Shown in pieces: positions 22,380-32,657 of a stretch of 46,350 nt of DNA. The notes below the pieces were generated by a model that ran no database searches, was not told the origin of the DNA, and saw only the letters and a program-made list of their open reading frames with translations. The position numbers and the translations under genes were made by a program. The stretch comes from Chloroflexi bacterium UBA5177 (GTDB taxonomy: Bacteria > Chloroflexota > UBA5177): the NCBI GenBank assembly GCA_002413265.1, contig DHWR01000054.1, positions 1 through 46,350 of the forward strand, written 5' to 3'. Position 1 is the first letter of the stretch; every line of letters starts with the position of its first letter.

Positions 22380-23621
22380 GTGAGTAAGCGCGTCGCGCTC
22401 CGGGTGGCCATTGCACTCGTCGTCCTGCTTCTTGCGACATTTTCGACGGCTCGAGCGCGACAAGTTTGGAGCGAGCGCCAAGCCCAGAGCCGTGTGGACG
22501 CGGCGAGAGCCGGAGCCCTTGACGAGCTCCATTATTCGGTCGGTATAGGCGTCCTCAATACCGAGTTGGCCGCATCTCGCTCACGACTGCGCCAAATCGA
22601 AGGCAGTGGCCCGCCGGCCAGCTCCCCACTGTGGGACACCGAAACGCAGGCTTTTTACAGTAACCAGGCAGGGCGGTATCAACGACTGAGCCGGCAGCTC
22701 GAGTTGGTGGTGATCAAGAGTACGGCCACCGCGCGAACGGAGGCCTCGGGCGCGGATTCGCGCCTCAGCCAAGCCATCACCTCGGCACAGAAGCTTCTTC
22801 TCGACGTAACGGCCGGCAGAACCGTTCTCGCCTCGGGGGCACGCGCGTCCCAAGCCGCCAAAGAAACCCCGGCACAGCTTCGTACCATGGCCGCGACGGT
22901 GACCGCCGCCGAGTTGAAGCTCTCGGCCGCGGCGACAACGAAGCGTCAGATGGTGGAGCAAGTTGCCGCGGCCGTTCACGGCTCTTTGCCAACCTTGCTG
23001 GCCCAGGCCGACGCGGTAGCCGCTTCCGCACATGCAAACCTGGACCTGCTCTCTATCGTGTCGAAGCCTGACTCGAAATACGGGGCTGAGGTGGATGCGG
23101 CGCTGTCCGCCGTACACGCCCAACCAGACGTGTTCTCGGCTGCTCTTCGAATGGATGCGCTGCAAGGCGAAGCAAACGCCGTCCAGACGCACTTTGCAAC
23201 CGACCTTCCCGCGAAGCTGGTCGTCGTCTCGACAGAAAGTCAGGAGGCTCGGATGTACGAGGGGGGAAAACTCGTCGATTCCACGCCTGTGACGACCGGA
23301 GGGCCCGAGCTGCCCACGGATCACGGCATCTTCCACATATACGCCAAGATCAGTCCCTTCACCTTCCACTCTCCGTGGCCGCCGGGTTCGCCCTTCTACT
23401 ACCCGCCCTCGCCCGTGAGCTATTGGATGCCATTCGATGACGCCCAGGGCCTGCACGACGCACCGTGGCGGTCAAACTTTGGGCCGGGTTCCAATCTGGC
23501 GCCCACAAATCTGGGCGGGCACTACATCCTGGGAACGCATGGCTGCGTCAACATGCCACCCGCGGCCGCGCAGTTCCTATGGGACTGGGCCCCGATAGGA
23601 ACAACGGTCGCCGTGATCTGA
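22380..23621 (+). CDS. L,D-transpeptidase (YkuD domain) with coiled-coil stalk
   Basis: Peptidoglycan cross-linking enzyme anchored in the membrane. The 413 residues comprise a short basic N terminus with a hydrophobic segment (about 6-24), a long alanine-rich helical region (about 35-270) likely to be a coiled-coil stalk, and the YkuD domain (about 280-413). The latter carries KLVVVSTESQEARMYEGGKLVDSTPVTTGG and the active-site motif HYILGTHGCVNMPP with nucleophile C389. The usual Arg after the Cys (HGCxR) is Asn here, as in many related enzymes. The GTG at 22380 is supported by AGGGAGG at 22368-22374. It probably acts outside the cell on tetrapeptide stems. Confidence 0.9.
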   Translation: MSKRVALRVAIALVVLLLATFSTARARQVWSERQAQSRVDAARAGALDELHYSVGIGVLNTELAASRSRLRQIEGSGPPASSPLWDTETQAFYSNQAGRYQRLSRQLELVVIKSTATARTEASGADSRLSQAITSAQKLLLDVTAGRTVLASGARASQAAKETPAQLRTMAATVTAAELKLSAAATTKRQMVEQVAAAVHGSLPTLLAQADAVAASAHANLDLLSIVSKPDSKYGAEVDAALSAVHAQPDVFSAALRMDALQGEANAVQTHFATDLPAKLVVVSTESQEARMYEGGKLVDSTPVTTGGPELPTDHGIFHIYAKISPFTFHSPWPPGSPFYYPPSPVSYWMPFDDAQGLHDAPWRSNFGPGSNLAPTNLGGHYILGTHGCVNMPPAAAQFLWDWAPIGTTVAVI

Positions 23622-23630
23622 CGCTACGAC

Positions 23631-25292
23631 CTAGTCGAGCATCGGAATATCTACGCCCCGCGTCTTCGCCGTTTCGATGGCGAGCTCGTATCCGGCGTCA
23701 GCGTGGCGCATGACCCCGGTACCCGGATCAGCCGTTAGCACTGCCCGCAGACGCTCGTCGGCCTCATCCGTACCGTCGGCAACTATGACCATCCCCGCAT
23801 GGAGTGAATAGCCGATCCCGACGCCCCCGCCGTGATGAACCGAAACCCAGGACGCCCCCGCGGCGGTGTTGACCAGGGCATTGAGGATCGGCCAGTCGGC
23901 TATGGCGTCGCTGCCGTCGCGCATCGATTCGGTTTCCCGGTTAGGGGAAGCAACCGAACCGGCGTCGAGGTGATCACGGCCGATGACTATCGGGGCGGAG
24001 ATTTCTTTGTTGCGGACGAGCTCGTTCAAGGCAAGTCCGAATTTGGCGCGATCTCCGTAGCCCAGCCAGCAAATTCGAGCCGGAAGCCCCTGGAATTCGA
24101 TCTTCTCCCGTGCCAAGCGAATCCAACGCGCAAGAGGCTCATCGTCGGGAAACAATTCCAGAACCAGCTCGTCTGAGCGGTAAATGTCGCTTGGCTCTCC
24201 AGAAAGCGCCGCCCAGCGGAACGGACCCTTGCCTTCGCAGAAGAGGGGGCGAATGAACTCTGGAACGAACCCCGGAAATTGAAAGGCGTCCGCATAGCCC
24301 GCGTCAAATGCTTGCTGCCTGATGTTGTTTCCGTAGTCAAAGACTACGGCTCCGGCGTTCATGAGCCCCACCATGGATTGGACGTGCTCGCGTACGCTCT
24401 CCTTCGATAGCTCGACATAACGAAGAGGATTTGTCTCGCGCAGACGTGAGGCTTCCGGCACCGAGACGCCGGCAGGGACATATCCATTTAAGAGGTCATG
24501 AGCGGAGGTCTGATCGGTGACCACGTCAGGCACGATCTCCCGTTGCACCAGGGCCCTCAAAAGATCGACCGCGTTCGCTTCAACCGCGATGGAAACCGCT
24601 TCTCCGCGACCCCGTGCTTCAAGCGCCCTGGCAATTGCGGAGTCGACGCCCACAGCCTTCTCGTCGAGATATCGACTGGACAGCCGTCGATCGATTCGCG
24701 CCGGATCCACCTCGGCGATCAGTGCTACGCCCCCGTTCATGGTGACTGCGAGTGGCTGACCTCCGCCCATTCCACCCAGGCCCGCGGTCACCACAAGACG
24801 GCCTCGCAACGACCCGTCGAAATGCTGCCGCGAGAGCTGCGCCAGCGTCTCGTACGTGCCCTGCACTATTCCCTGGGAGCCGATGTAAATCCAGCTTCCG
24901 GCCGTCATCTGACCGTACATGGTCAGTCCCTTGCGCTCCAGCTCGCGAAAAGTGTCCCAGTTCGCCCAAGCGGGCACCAGAAGTGAATTGGCGATGAGGA
25001 CCCGCGGCGCCCGCTCGTGCGTTCGAAATACTCCGACCGGCTTGCCCGATTGAACCAGCAGTGTTTCATCTTTCTCGAGGCGCCGAAGCACGCGGACGAT
25101 GGCATCGAATGCCTCCCACGACCGAGCGGCCTTGCCGGTGCCGCCGTACACGACAAGGTCCTCCGGCCGCTCGGCGACCTCCGGATCGAGGTTGTTCATC
25201 AGCATCCGTAGCGCTGCTTCCTGCTGCCAGCCCTTGCACGAGAGCTCAGTGCCTCTTGGAGCCCGGACCGTTCTGACTCGCTCGTCGAGCAT
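23631..25292 (-). CDS. hutU: Urocanate hydratase
   Basis: Second enzyme of histidine degradation: hydrates urocanate to imidazolonepropionate using tightly bound NAD. From the ATG at 25292 the product is 553 residues, the normal family length, with AGGAG five bases upstream; the frame stays open to 25430 but that part is not family-like. Conserved stretches include [18 protein letters not shown], the NAD-binding [33 protein letters not shown] and [41 protein letters not shown] and [22 protein letters not shown] complete the set. No hutH, hutI or hutG lies in the window, so the pathway is split or partial. Convergent with the L,D-transpeptidase gene. Confidence 0.96.
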   Translation of the reverse strand: MLDERVRTVRAPRGTELSCKGWQQEAALRMLMNNLDPEVAERPEDLVVYGGTGKAARSWEAFDAIVRVLRRLEKDETLLVQSGKPVGVFRTHERAPRVLIANSLLVPAWANWDTFRELERKGLTMYGQMTAGSWIYIGSQGIVQGTYETLAQLSRQHFDGSLRGRLVVTAGLGGMGGGQPLAVTMNGGVALIAEVDPARIDRRLSSRYLDEKAVGVDSAIARALEARGRGEAVSIAVEANAVDLLRALVQREIVPDVVTDQTSAHDLLNGYVPAGVSVPEASRLRETNPLRYVELSKESVREHVQSMVGLMNAGAVVFDYGNNIRQQAFDAGYADAFQFPGFVPEFIRPLFCEGKGPFRWAALSGEPSDIYRSDELVLELFPDDEPLARWIRLAREKIEFQGLPARICWLGYGDRAKFGLALNELVRNKEISAPIVIGRDHLDAGSVASPNRETESMRDGSDAIADWPILNALVNTAAGASWVSVHHGGGVGIGYSLHAGMVIVADGTDEADERLRAVLTADPGTGVMRHADAGYELAIETAKTRGVDIPMLD

Positions 25293-25300
25293 GCCTGCTC

Positions 25301-25777
25301 CTAAGCAGACCTGGCGGGGGAGCGTGAGCTCCAGCGAACGATCGCTCCGACTATGTACACCAGCGAGGCAATGAGACCCAACCAAATTCCAAACCCGCGG
25401 CTCGTTCCGGTACCCGCGCAAAGAACGCACGAGTACTTACCAAGCTGGTAATCGAACAGCAGAACCAGCACGATCCCCATGCAGAGGTAAACCAGAGGAG
25501 TGGTGAATGGCAGCGGAGGAAGGCCGTTGGTCGAGGCGAGTCCCGGGTAAATGACCAGAAAGAGAGTCGCCAGGAAGAAAACAATTACGACGACCGATGC
25601 CGCCTCAGAGTACGTAAATGCCCATTGTGACCCGGGCCCACCAGGAGTATTGCTCACGAACCAGGGCAGGAAGAGACTGACCAGGGTTACCAAACCCGAA
25701 GCAAGAACTAGATAATCGCCAAGAGTCACACGGCGCGCGTCGAAAAAGCCGCGCCGCCTGGATCGAACAGCTCGCAT
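25301..25777 (-). CDS. Four-helix membrane protein of unknown function
   Basis: A 158-residue product from the ATG at 25777, with GGGAGG ten bases upstream; the frame is open to 25885. A basic N terminus ([12 protein letters not shown]) precedes four hydrophobic segments: [57 protein letters not shown] and [20 protein letters not shown] pair of cysteines (CVLC) lies in the last external loop, next to GTGTSRGFG. The pattern of a loop with [15 protein letters not shown] resembles small actinobacterial and chloroflexal membrane proteins of no known role. It ends eight bases before the hutU start on the same strand, so the two may be co-transcribed. Confidence 0.72.
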   Translation of the reverse strand: MRAVRSRRRGFFDARRVTLGDYLVLASGLVTLVSLFLPWFVSNTPGGPGSQWAFTYSEAASVVVIVFFLATLFLVIYPGLASTNGLPPLPFTTPLVYLCMGIVLVLLFDYQLGKYSCVLCAGTGTSRGFGIWLGLIASLVYIVGAIVRWSSRSPARSA

Positions 25778-26013
25778 CCTTCCCGGACCTCCCAACCACT
25801 GTTCGTGGGCGCGGGCAAGCTCAGCTCCTAAGCCCGTTCCGAGCCAGTGTACACGGAGACGACGGGAAGCCATGCGGACAGGCAAAAACAGACCACTATG
25901 GTAGTGTGAAAGTAGCTTAAAGACGCCTGAAATCAGCCACTTGCAGCGCGGTCACGACCCGCTCTAAAGCCGAGTCTCTAGTGGCGCGCGTCGGGCGATG
26001 GAGTGGGGGAACG

Positions 26014-26370
26014 GTGATCCAGGCGTACGTACCGCTGCTCATTCTCGCGCTTGTCGCCGGCGGGTTTGCAGCTTCAAACATACTCATCACTTTCGTGGTG
26101 GGGCCCTACCGGCCGACTCGCGAAAAGCTTTCTCCCTACGAGTCGGGAATGACGGAGATTGTCCCGCCTAGGCAGCGCTTCCCAATCAAGTTCTATGTGA
26201 TCGCGATGCTGTTCTTGTTGTTTGACATTGAGGCAGTCTCGTTTTATCCCTGGTCGATTCTCCTGCGCTCTCTGCACTTTGCCGGCTTTATAGAGATGCT
26301 GATTTTTGTTGCCATTTTGCTGGTAGGTTTCATCTACGTATGGAAGAAGGGAGCGCTCGATTGGGAGTAG
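26014..26370 (+). CDS. nuoA: NADH-quinone oxidoreductase subunit A
   Basis: Membrane-arm subunit near the quinone site of complex I. The 118-residue product has three membrane segments and the conserved loop [40 protein letters not shown], with the family's E/D residues. The start is taken as the GTG at 26014, preceded by GGAGTGGGGGA; a GTG at 25981 would add 11 residues but has no ribosome-binding site. The stretch 25778-26013 before it holds no further gene; it should contain the promoters for this operon and for the divergent membrane protein gene, but I see no convincing sigma-70 match. First gene of the complete nuo operon. Confidence 0.93.
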   Translation: MIQAYVPLLILALVAGGFAASNILITFVVGPYRPTREKLSPYESGMTEIVPPRQRFPIKFYVIAMLFLLFDIEAVSFYPWSILLRSLHFAGFIEMLIFVAILLVGFIYVWKKGALDWE

Positions 26371-26948
26371 ATCAGAAGCCCGATCCGAACGCCATTGAGA
26401 CCGTCACAATCGTTCCTGCACGACGATTGATCAGCGAGGAGGAGAACGCTTTCTGGCCGACGCATCAGGGAGCCTTCCTCACGACGCGCATAGCCGACAT
26501 TGGCCACTGGGGCCAGGCCAACTCCATCTGGCCTGCTCTTTTTGGGCTAGCCTGCTGCGCCATCGAGATGATGGCCATGAGCGCTTCGCGCTGGGACGTA
26601 GCACGCTTCGGGTCAGAGGTCTTTCGAGCGTCACCCCGTCAATCTGACCTGATGATTGTCGCCGGGCGCTTGTCGGTGAAAATGGCACCGATTTTGCGCC
26701 AGGTCTACGACCAGATGCCTGATCCCAAGTGGGTCATTAGCATGGGGGCCTGTGCCTCAACCGGCGGAGTGTTCAACAACTACGCGATAGTGCAAGGGGT
26801 GGATCAGATAGTCCCTGTAGACGTCTACGTTCCGGGTTGCCCTCCCACGCCGGACATGCTGATGTACGGGTTCACGATGTTGCAGGACAAAATCAAGCAG
26901 GGCATCCCGCCGGCATCGGACCAGTGGCTCAGCGGGCGCGGAGTGTAG
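26361..26948 (+). CDS. nuoB: NADH-quinone oxidoreductase subunit B
   Basis: Carries the terminal iron-sulfur cluster N2 that reduces quinone. From the TTG at 26361 the product is 195 residues, with cluster ligands C65 and C66 ([10 protein letters not shown]), C131 (MGACAS) and C160 (VPGCPPTPD). The TTG is preferred because GGGAG lies 7 to 8 bases upstream; the ATG at 26340 overlaps nuoA by 31 bases and lacks a site. The N-terminal 40 residues before the family core are longer than in E. coli. It lies one base before nuoC. Confidence 0.95.
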   Translation: MGVDQKPDPNAIETVTIVPARRLISEEENAFWPTHQGAFLTTRIADIGHWGQANSIWPALFGLACCAIEMMAMSASRWDVARFGSEVFRASPRQSDLMIVAGRLSVKMAPILRQVYDQMPDPKWVISMGACASTGGVFNNYAIVQGVDQIVPVDVYVPGCPPTPDMLMYGFTMLQDKIKQGIPPASDQWLSGRGV

Positions 26949-26949
26949 C

Positions 26950-27441
26950 GTGAGCCCGGAAGAGACCTCTGAAGCGCTCCGAGCGCGCTTCGGTGATTCG
27001 GTGCTCGACGTGGTGCATTTTCGCGGCGAAGTGACCGCTCTTATTCAGAGGGATCTCATAGTCGAGGTTGCCGGGTATTGCCGCGACGAGCTCCAGTACA
27101 ACTACCTGTCGGACGTCACGGCAACGGACTGGCTCGATCGTCGACCGCGTTTCGACGTCGTCTACCACCTGACGTCTCTTGAACACTGGAACCGCTTCCG
27201 GCTTAAGGTCCAGGTCGACGATGGACAGCAGGTGCCTACCGTCATTCCGGTCTGGAGAGCGGCAAACTGGGGCGAACGAGAGGTATGGGATCTCTTCGGG
27301 GTAGAGTTCGAAGGGCATCCAGACCTGAGACGACTCTTGCTTCCTGAAGGGTGGATCGGGCATCCACTGCGGAAGGACTACCCGCAGACGCAAATCGCTC
27401 TACCTCGACCAAAGTCCGACAAAGTGCTGCAGAGGGACTGA
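26950..27441 (+). CDS. nuoC: NADH-quinone oxidoreductase subunit C
   Basis: Peripheral-arm 30-kDa subunit of complex I, 163 residues, GTG start one base after the nuoB stop. Conserved elements are YLSDVTATDWLDRRPRFDVVYHL, VPTVIPVWRAANWGEREVWDLFGVEFEGHPDLRRLLLPEGW, and the terminal GHPLRKDYP. Here nuoC and nuoD are separate, unlike the fused nuoCD of E. coli. It carries no cofactor and supports assembly with NuoB and NuoD near the quinone site. Confidence 0.95.
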   Translation: MSPEETSEALRARFGDSVLDVVHFRGEVTALIQRDLIVEVAGYCRDELQYNYLSDVTATDWLDRRPRFDVVYHLTSLEHWNRFRLKVQVDDGQQVPTVIPVWRAANWGEREVWDLFGVEFEGHPDLRRLLLPEGWIGHPLRKDYPQTQIALPRPKSDKVLQRD

Positions 27442-27442
27442 A

Positions 27443-28627
27443 ATGGTAACGACGCCGTCTACCGGCGACACCATGGTCCTCAATCTAGGCCCTCATCATC
27501 CGTCGACTCACGGGGTACTCAGACTCTTGCTCGAGCTCGACGGTGAGTCGGTCATTAATGTGACGCCTGATATCGGCTATCTGCACACCGGCATCGAGAA
27601 GACCGGTGAGCGACTGAAATATCAACAGGTGATTACGCTTGCCGACCGAATGGGTTATCTCGACAACATGCTGGACGAGCTGGCGTACGTTCTAGCCGCC
27701 GAGAAGCTGCTGGGTATCGAAGTCCCGGAACGGGTGAAATGGATTCGCGTGCTTCTCTCGGAGCTCGAGCGAATCGGCAGCCACTGCGTTTGGTTGGGCA
27801 CCCATGCCCTCGACATGGGCGCACTGAGCATGTTCATGTACGGCTTCCGGGAGCGCGAGAAAATTCTCGACATCAAGGAGCTGATAAGCGGCGTTCGGAT
27901 GATGACCTTTTACTTCCGGATCGGTGGTCTCATGGCCGACCTGCCGCCCGAGTTCGAGCCGAAGGTGCGAGAGTTTCTTGCCTACATGCCGTCCAAGATC
28001 GACGAGTTCGAAGAGCTCTTGACCCTCAACGAGATATGGATTGAGCGAACCAAGGGCGTGGGACGTATCTCCGCTGAGGACGCGATCGCACTTGGCTGCT
28101 CAGGCCCGACCTTGAGAGCTTCAGGTGTCCCCTACGACGTTCGACGGGTGAATCCGTACTCCGGATACGAGAATTTTGACTTTGACGTAATCACCGGTAC
28201 GAATGGCGATGTGTACGATCGCTTTTACTGCCGAATGCAGGAGATGCGGCAGAGCCTTCGAATAGTCGAGCAGGCTCTCGACACGATGCCGGACGGTCCC
28301 TGGCGGATCGACGATCGCAAGATTGTGCCTCCGCCGAAGGACGAGCTGGTGAGCAGTATGGAGTCCCTGATCCACCATTTCAAGCTGTTTACGGAGGGGC
28401 TCAAGCCACCGCCAGGAGAAGTTTATGCAGCAATCGAAGGGGCACGGGGCGAGATGGGCATCTTTCTCGTGAGCAACGGAACCGGAAAACCGTATCGCTT
28501 CCACATGCGCGCACCGTCTCTTTACAATCTGCAGGCACTGCCTCACATGTCCCGTAACCACATGGTGAGCGACATCATCGCCATCATCGGAAGTATCGAC
28601 ATTGTTCTTGGCGAGGTCGACCGTTAG
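27443..28627 (+). CDS. nuoD: NADH-quinone oxidoreductase subunit D
   Basis: The 49-kDa-type subunit that forms the quinone-binding pocket with NuoB. The 394 residues include LGPHHPSTHGVLRLLLELDGE (quinone-site His near 18-22), DIGYLHTGIEKTGE, LERIGSHCVWLGTHALDMGA, and the C-terminal ARGEMGIFLVSNGTGKPYRFHMRAPS with GSIDIVLGEVDR. ATG start one base after nuoC. Length and motifs match the hydrogenase-like family, with no sign of a hydrogenase metal site. Confidence 0.96.
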   Translation: MVTTPSTGDTMVLNLGPHHPSTHGVLRLLLELDGESVINVTPDIGYLHTGIEKTGERLKYQQVITLADRMGYLDNMLDELAYVLAAEKLLGIEVPERVKWIRVLLSELERIGSHCVWLGTHALDMGALSMFMYGFREREKILDIKELISGVRMMTFYFRIGGLMADLPPEFEPKVREFLAYMPSKIDEFEELLTLNEIWIERTKGVGRISAEDAIALGCSGPTLRASGVPYDVRRVNPYSGYENFDFDVITGTNGDVYDRFYCRMQEMRQSLRIVEQALDTMPDGPWRIDDRKIVPPPKDELVSSMESLIHHFKLFTEGLKPPPGEVYAAIEGARGEMGIFLVSNGTGKPYRFHMRAPSLYNLQALPHMSRNHMVSDIIAIIGSIDIVLGEVDR

Positions 28628-29179
28628 ATGGCCGTGCTCACCGACGAGTCTTTGCGGACAATCCGGTCCCTGGCGGAGCGTTACCCGGACCAGCGCTCCG
28701 CCCTCTTACCCGCGCTGCACATCGCTCAGAACCAGCTCGGGTGGGTCAGTGGACAGGCAATGGAAGAAGTCGGCAGCGTTTTGGGTATCGAGCCCGACCA
28801 GGTTCAGGAGGTCGCGACTTTTTACAGCATGTATTACACGGAACCGGTGGGAACGTACGTGCTCGAAGTCTGCAAGACGGCGCCCTGCTCGTTCATGGGG
28901 GCCGACGAGATCATCGACTACGTCTCGCAGAAACTTGGCATAGAGCCCGGTGAGACGACGCCGGACGGCATGTTCACCTTATTGAGGGTCGAGTGTCTTG
29001 CGGCGTGTCATCGAGCACCAATGATGCAGGTGAATCACCGCTACTACCAGGATCTAACGCCGGCGAAAGTGGACGCGCTGATCGAGGCGGCTCGTCAGCA
29101 ACAGCTTCGAGCCGAGCATCTCCCGGGTTTCAACATTCGGCGCACCTGGTCCGAGACGGTCCAGGCGGATGTGACATAA
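28628..29179 (+). CDS. nuoE: NADH-quinone oxidoreductase subunit E
   Basis: The 24-kDa-type thioredoxin-fold subunit of the NADH dehydrogenase module, binding a 2Fe-2S cluster. The 183 residues have the four ligands as C-x4-C (VCKTAPCSFMG) and C-x3-C (ECLAACHRAPMM), preceded by the helical N terminus with YPDQRSALLPALHIAQNQLGW and the VATFYSMYYTEPVG strand. The ATG immediately follows the nuoD stop, and nuoF begins at the base after its own stop. Confidence 0.95.
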   Translation: MAVLTDESLRTIRSLAERYPDQRSALLPALHIAQNQLGWVSGQAMEEVGSVLGIEPDQVQEVATFYSMYYTEPVGTYVLEVCKTAPCSFMGADEIIDYVSQKLGIEPGETTPDGMFTLLRVECLAACHRAPMMQVNHRYYQDLTPAKVDALIEAARQQQLRAEHLPGFNIRRTWSETVQADVT

Positions 29180-30469
29180 GTGGATCCTATTCTCTTCAAG
29201 CACGTGTCGTCCCCAGATATTGGCGAGCTCCCCGTTTACGCGGACAGCGGCGGATACTCGGCATTTCGCCAGGCCGTCACCGAGATGCAGCCAGCTGAGG
29301 TTACCCAGGTAATTTCCGACTCGGGACTGTCCGGACGGGGCGGGGCCGGCTTTCCCACCGGTCGTAAATGGAGCTTCATCCCGAAGGGCATGCTCCCTAC
29401 ATATCTCGTGATCAACGCCGACGAAAGCGAGCCCGGCGCCTTCAAGGACCGGGAGCTTATGGAGCGCAACCCTCATCAACTGCTGGAAGGCGTTGCCATC
29501 GCGGCTTATGCCATAGGCTGCCGTACCGCCTTCATCTACATTCGCGGGGAGTTTCTGTACATCGGGGAAATTCTCGAGGCGGCAGTAGGGGAGGCCCGCA
29601 AAGCCGGTTTCCTGGGCGACAAGGTTTTTGGGTCAGATTTCGATATCGACATCGTGGTTCATAGGGGCGCGGGCGCCTATATCTGCGGCGAGGAGAGCGC
29701 GCTTCTCGACTCTCTGGAGGGCTACCGAGGCTTTCCACGCCTGCGACCTCCCTTTCCTGCCGTCAAGGGCCTGTACGGCCAGCCCACAGTCATCAACAAT
29801 GTCGAAACGATTGCCAACGTCCCGCATATCGTCAAGAACGGTGCGGACTGGTTCAAGGAGTACGGGACGGACAAGAGCTCCGGGACCAAGATCTGTTCGA
29901 TCAGCGGACCGGTGAACCGACCCGGTAACTACGAGATGAACATGGGGACTCCGTTTCGCGTTCTGCTGGAAGAGCGGGCCGGTGGCTTAAGTGACGGAAA
30001 GAAGCTGAAGGCCTATATTCCCGGCGGAGCGTCGGCGCCCATGCTACCCAACCGACCTGAGTTTCTCGACATTGCTCTTTCATACGAGGCATACCGTGAG
30101 GCGGGGTCGGCCTTCGGGTCCGCCAGCTTCATCATCATCCCCGACGATGTGTGCATTCTCAGGGTTCAACAGCGCCTAAGCGAGTTCTTCGCGCATGAAT
30201 CGTGTGGAAAGTGCATACCATGTCGCGAGGGCACTCCTTGGCTTGCCAAGACCGTGCAGAGGATCGAGAACGGACAGGGGCGCGAGGAGGACCTTCCTCT
30301 GCTCCTGGATATCTGCGACAACATCTTGGGACGATCATTTTGCGCGCTGGGCGACTTTGCTACCTCCAACATCGTGGCCACGGTCAAATATTTCTACGAC
30401 GAATACGAAGAACATATCCGCAGCCGCGGATGCCCCTTCCATCCCCGGCCGGCACAGGCCGTAGCCTAA
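29180..30469 (+). CDS. nuoF: NADH-quinone oxidoreductase subunit F
   Basis: NADH- and FMN-binding subunit of complex I. The 429 residues include the FMN/NADH loop SGRGGAGFPTGRKW, INADESEPGAFKDRELME, GAGAYICGEESALLDSLEG, and the cluster N3 ligands ESCGKCIPCREGT plus RSFCALGDFA. GTG start directly after nuoE. The length is near the E. coli protein (445). The presence of E, F and G shows that this complex takes electrons from NADH, unlike the 11-subunit forms of some Chloroflexota and Archaea. Confidence 0.96.
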   Translation: MDPILFKHVSSPDIGELPVYADSGGYSAFRQAVTEMQPAEVTQVISDSGLSGRGGAGFPTGRKWSFIPKGMLPTYLVINADESEPGAFKDRELMERNPHQLLEGVAIAAYAIGCRTAFIYIRGEFLYIGEILEAAVGEARKAGFLGDKVFGSDFDIDIVVHRGAGAYICGEESALLDSLEGYRGFPRLRPPFPAVKGLYGQPTVINNVETIANVPHIVKNGADWFKEYGTDKSSGTKICSISGPVNRPGNYEMNMGTPFRVLLEERAGGLSDGKKLKAYIPGGASAPMLPNRPEFLDIALSYEAYREAGSAFGSASFIIIPDDVCILRVQQRLSEFFAHESCGKCIPCREGTPWLAKTVQRIENGQGREEDLPLLLDICDNILGRSFCALGDFATSNIVATVKYFYDEYEEHIRSRGCPFHPRPAQAVA

Positions 30470-30530
30470 TGCGGTGCTTTGTGCAGGCGCGCCGATTCAC
30501 TCAGCGAAGCGCTCCTCGCCGGAGGTTTTC

Positions 30531-32642
30531 TTGGAAGACCTGGTAACGATCACCGTCGACAGCCAGGAAATGCAGGTGCCGAAGGGCACACTCCTGTGGG
30601 AAGCATGCAAATCTCACGGCATCGACATCCCGATCTTTTGCTACCACACCAAACTCGGCCCTGTGGGCGCATGCCGCACGTGCCTGGTGGAGCAAGAAGG
30701 GATCGCGAAGGGCCCCATTACCGCGTGCTCCACGCCGGTCTCCGACGGAATGAAGATACGAACGCGAAGTCCTGTCGTGCAGAAGGCGCAGAAGGGCATC
30801 TTCGAGTTTCTTCTACTAAATCACCCGCTGGATTGCCCGATCTGTGATCGGGGCGGGGAGTGCCCTCTTCAGGATCAGACTTTTGCGTACGGCCCTGGCT
30901 CCTCTCGCTATGTGGAGCCTAAGAGACACCACGTGAAGCCGATCCCATTGGGGCCGACCATAGCCCTCGACCGGGAGCGCTGCGTGCTCTGCTGGCGCTG
31001 CGTGCGGTTCACTTCGGAGATCGCAGAAGACAAGTCGATAGTGCTTCTGGATCGAGGCGACCACAGCTCCGTGGGGACGTTTCAGGATGAGCCTTACATC
31101 TCCAACTTTTCTGGAAATGTTGTCGAGCTCTGTCCGGTCGGTGCGCTTACCAGCCGCAAACAGCGGTTCCATTTTCGACCATGGGAGCTGCAGAATCGAC
31201 CGAGCATCTGCCCTCACTGCCCGATGGGCTGCAATATCAATGTCTCCGTGCGAAAGAATGACGAGGTCATTCGTTTTCTCTCGCGAGACAACCCGGACGT
31301 GGACAACAGCTGGCTGTGCGACCGGGGACGGTACAACTTTGAGTTCATCAATAGTCCCGAGCGTCTCAAGGCGCCGCTGCTAAGGCGGGACGAGGGGTTC
31401 GTCGAAGTCTCATGGGATAGGGCACTGGGGTTCATAGCCGCGCGAGTAAAGCAAATTCTGGTCGATAGCGAACCCGAGGCCATCATTGGAATCGCTTCCC
31501 CGCGGCTCAGCAATGAGGACCTGTGGGTATTCAAGCGCTTCATGAACGACGTCATCGGAAGTGATGCCGTCGATCATTTCCCACGACCGTCGCAGGCACT
31601 CACCGGTTCCGGTGAGCGAGCCATGAACCGGCTGGATGAGGCGCTCATGCCCATCTCCGACCTGCGCAAGGCGAAGACCATCTTGCTTCTGGGGGCGGAT
31701 CCAAGCGCACGAGAGCCGGTCCTCGAGCTTCACATTCGCGACGCGGTGAACAAGCACGGTGGTCGGTTGGCGGTCATGGCGCACGATGAGATAACGCTTT
31801 CCTCAAAGGCTCACGCCACACTTTCATACCCAAACGAACAATTCGAACAGTACGTGAGGGCTCTCGCTTCGGGCCTCGCCGACGCGCGTGCCGTCGGCCC
31901 GTCTCAAACGGACACTGGACTGGATGCATGGGCCGGAGGCTCTGAGATTCGAGACTTTGTGGGGAAGGCCTTTGCAGAAGGGCCGGTCGCCGTTATCTAC
32001 GACGATACGTTCAAGGACATCCGCGATCCGAGTGGAGCGCTAGAGGCAATCGCGCAGCTGATTGAGGTGCTCGCCCAAATCGGTCCCGTTGGGGTGCTCC
32101 CGATGCTCGACGATTGCAACTCGATGGGCGCCCGAGATCTGGGTCTACTTCCTCCAATGTCCAACGGAGGCAAGTGGGGTCCGCCCCTCACTTCCCAATT
32201 CGGAGGCGCGACTTCGCGGCTCCGCGGAGCGTTCGTTCTGGGCTCCAATCTCGCGGAAGATCTTCACGACACCAATCTCATCGCCGGCCTGCGAGATCTG
32301 GAGCTGCTGGTGGTCAGCGAGCTGATCCTAACCGACACGGCAAAGCATGCTGACGTCATTCTTCCGGCGGCCAGCTTCGCCGAGAAGGCAGGTACTTTTA
32401 CCAACACCGAGCGCAGGATCCAGCGCATCAGCGAGACGGTGCCGTCCCCAGGCATTGCCAGGTCTGACTGGGAGATGCTTGTCGACCTGTCCCAATACTT
32501 CGACCGGCCTCTCGAGTTTGCGGCGGCCGAAGAAGTCTGGGACGACATCCGGCGAGCCGTCACCGCGTACTCCGACATTTCGTATGAAGATGTGGGTCTT
32601 GCTGGAGTACGGCCCAACGCCGGCTCCTTGCAGCCGGCGTGA
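30531..32642 (+). CDS. nuoG: NADH-quinone oxidoreductase subunit G
   Basis: The 75-kDa-type subunit with several iron-sulfur clusters. From the TTG at 30531 the product is 703 residues, chosen because GGAGG lies at 30521-30525 with 5-base spacing; an ATG at 30474 would add 19 residues unlike the family. The 2Fe-2S ligands are C37, C48, C51 and C66. HPLDCPICDRGGECPLQ carries the His-ligated cluster, CVLCWRCVRF with CPVGAL the next, and CPHCPMGC plus WLCDRGR supply the extra N7 cluster known from E. coli and Thermus. The molybdopterin-like domain that follows is degenerate, as usual in the family. Confidence 0.95.
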   Translation: MEDLVTITVDSQEMQVPKGTLLWEACKSHGIDIPIFCYHTKLGPVGACRTCLVEQEGIAKGPITACSTPVSDGMKIRTRSPVVQKAQKGIFEFLLLNHPLDCPICDRGGECPLQDQTFAYGPGSSRYVEPKRHHVKPIPLGPTIALDRERCVLCWRCVRFTSEIAEDKSIVLLDRGDHSSVGTFQDEPYISNFSGNVVELCPVGALTSRKQRFHFRPWELQNRPSICPHCPMGCNINVSVRKNDEVIRFLSRDNPDVDNSWLCDRGRYNFEFINSPERLKAPLLRRDEGFVEVSWDRALGFIAARVKQILVDSEPEAIIGIASPRLSNEDLWVFKRFMNDVIGSDAVDHFPRPSQALTGSGERAMNRLDEALMPISDLRKAKTILLLGADPSAREPVLELHIRDAVNKHGGRLAVMAHDEITLSSKAHATLSYPNEQFEQYVRALASGLADARAVGPSQTDTGLDAWAGGSEIRDFVGKAFAEGPVAVIYDDTFKDIRDPSGALEAIAQLIEVLAQIGPVGVLPMLDDCNSMGARDLGLLPPMSNGGKWGPPLTSQFGGATSRLRGAFVLGSNLAEDLHDTNLIAGLRDLELLVVSELILTDTAKHADVILPAASFAEKAGTFTNTERRIQRISETVPSPGIARSDWEMLVDLSQYFDRPLEFAAAEEVWDDIRRAVTAYSDISYEDVGLAGVRPNAGSLQPA

Positions 32643-32657
32643 CCGAGGGCCCCAACA

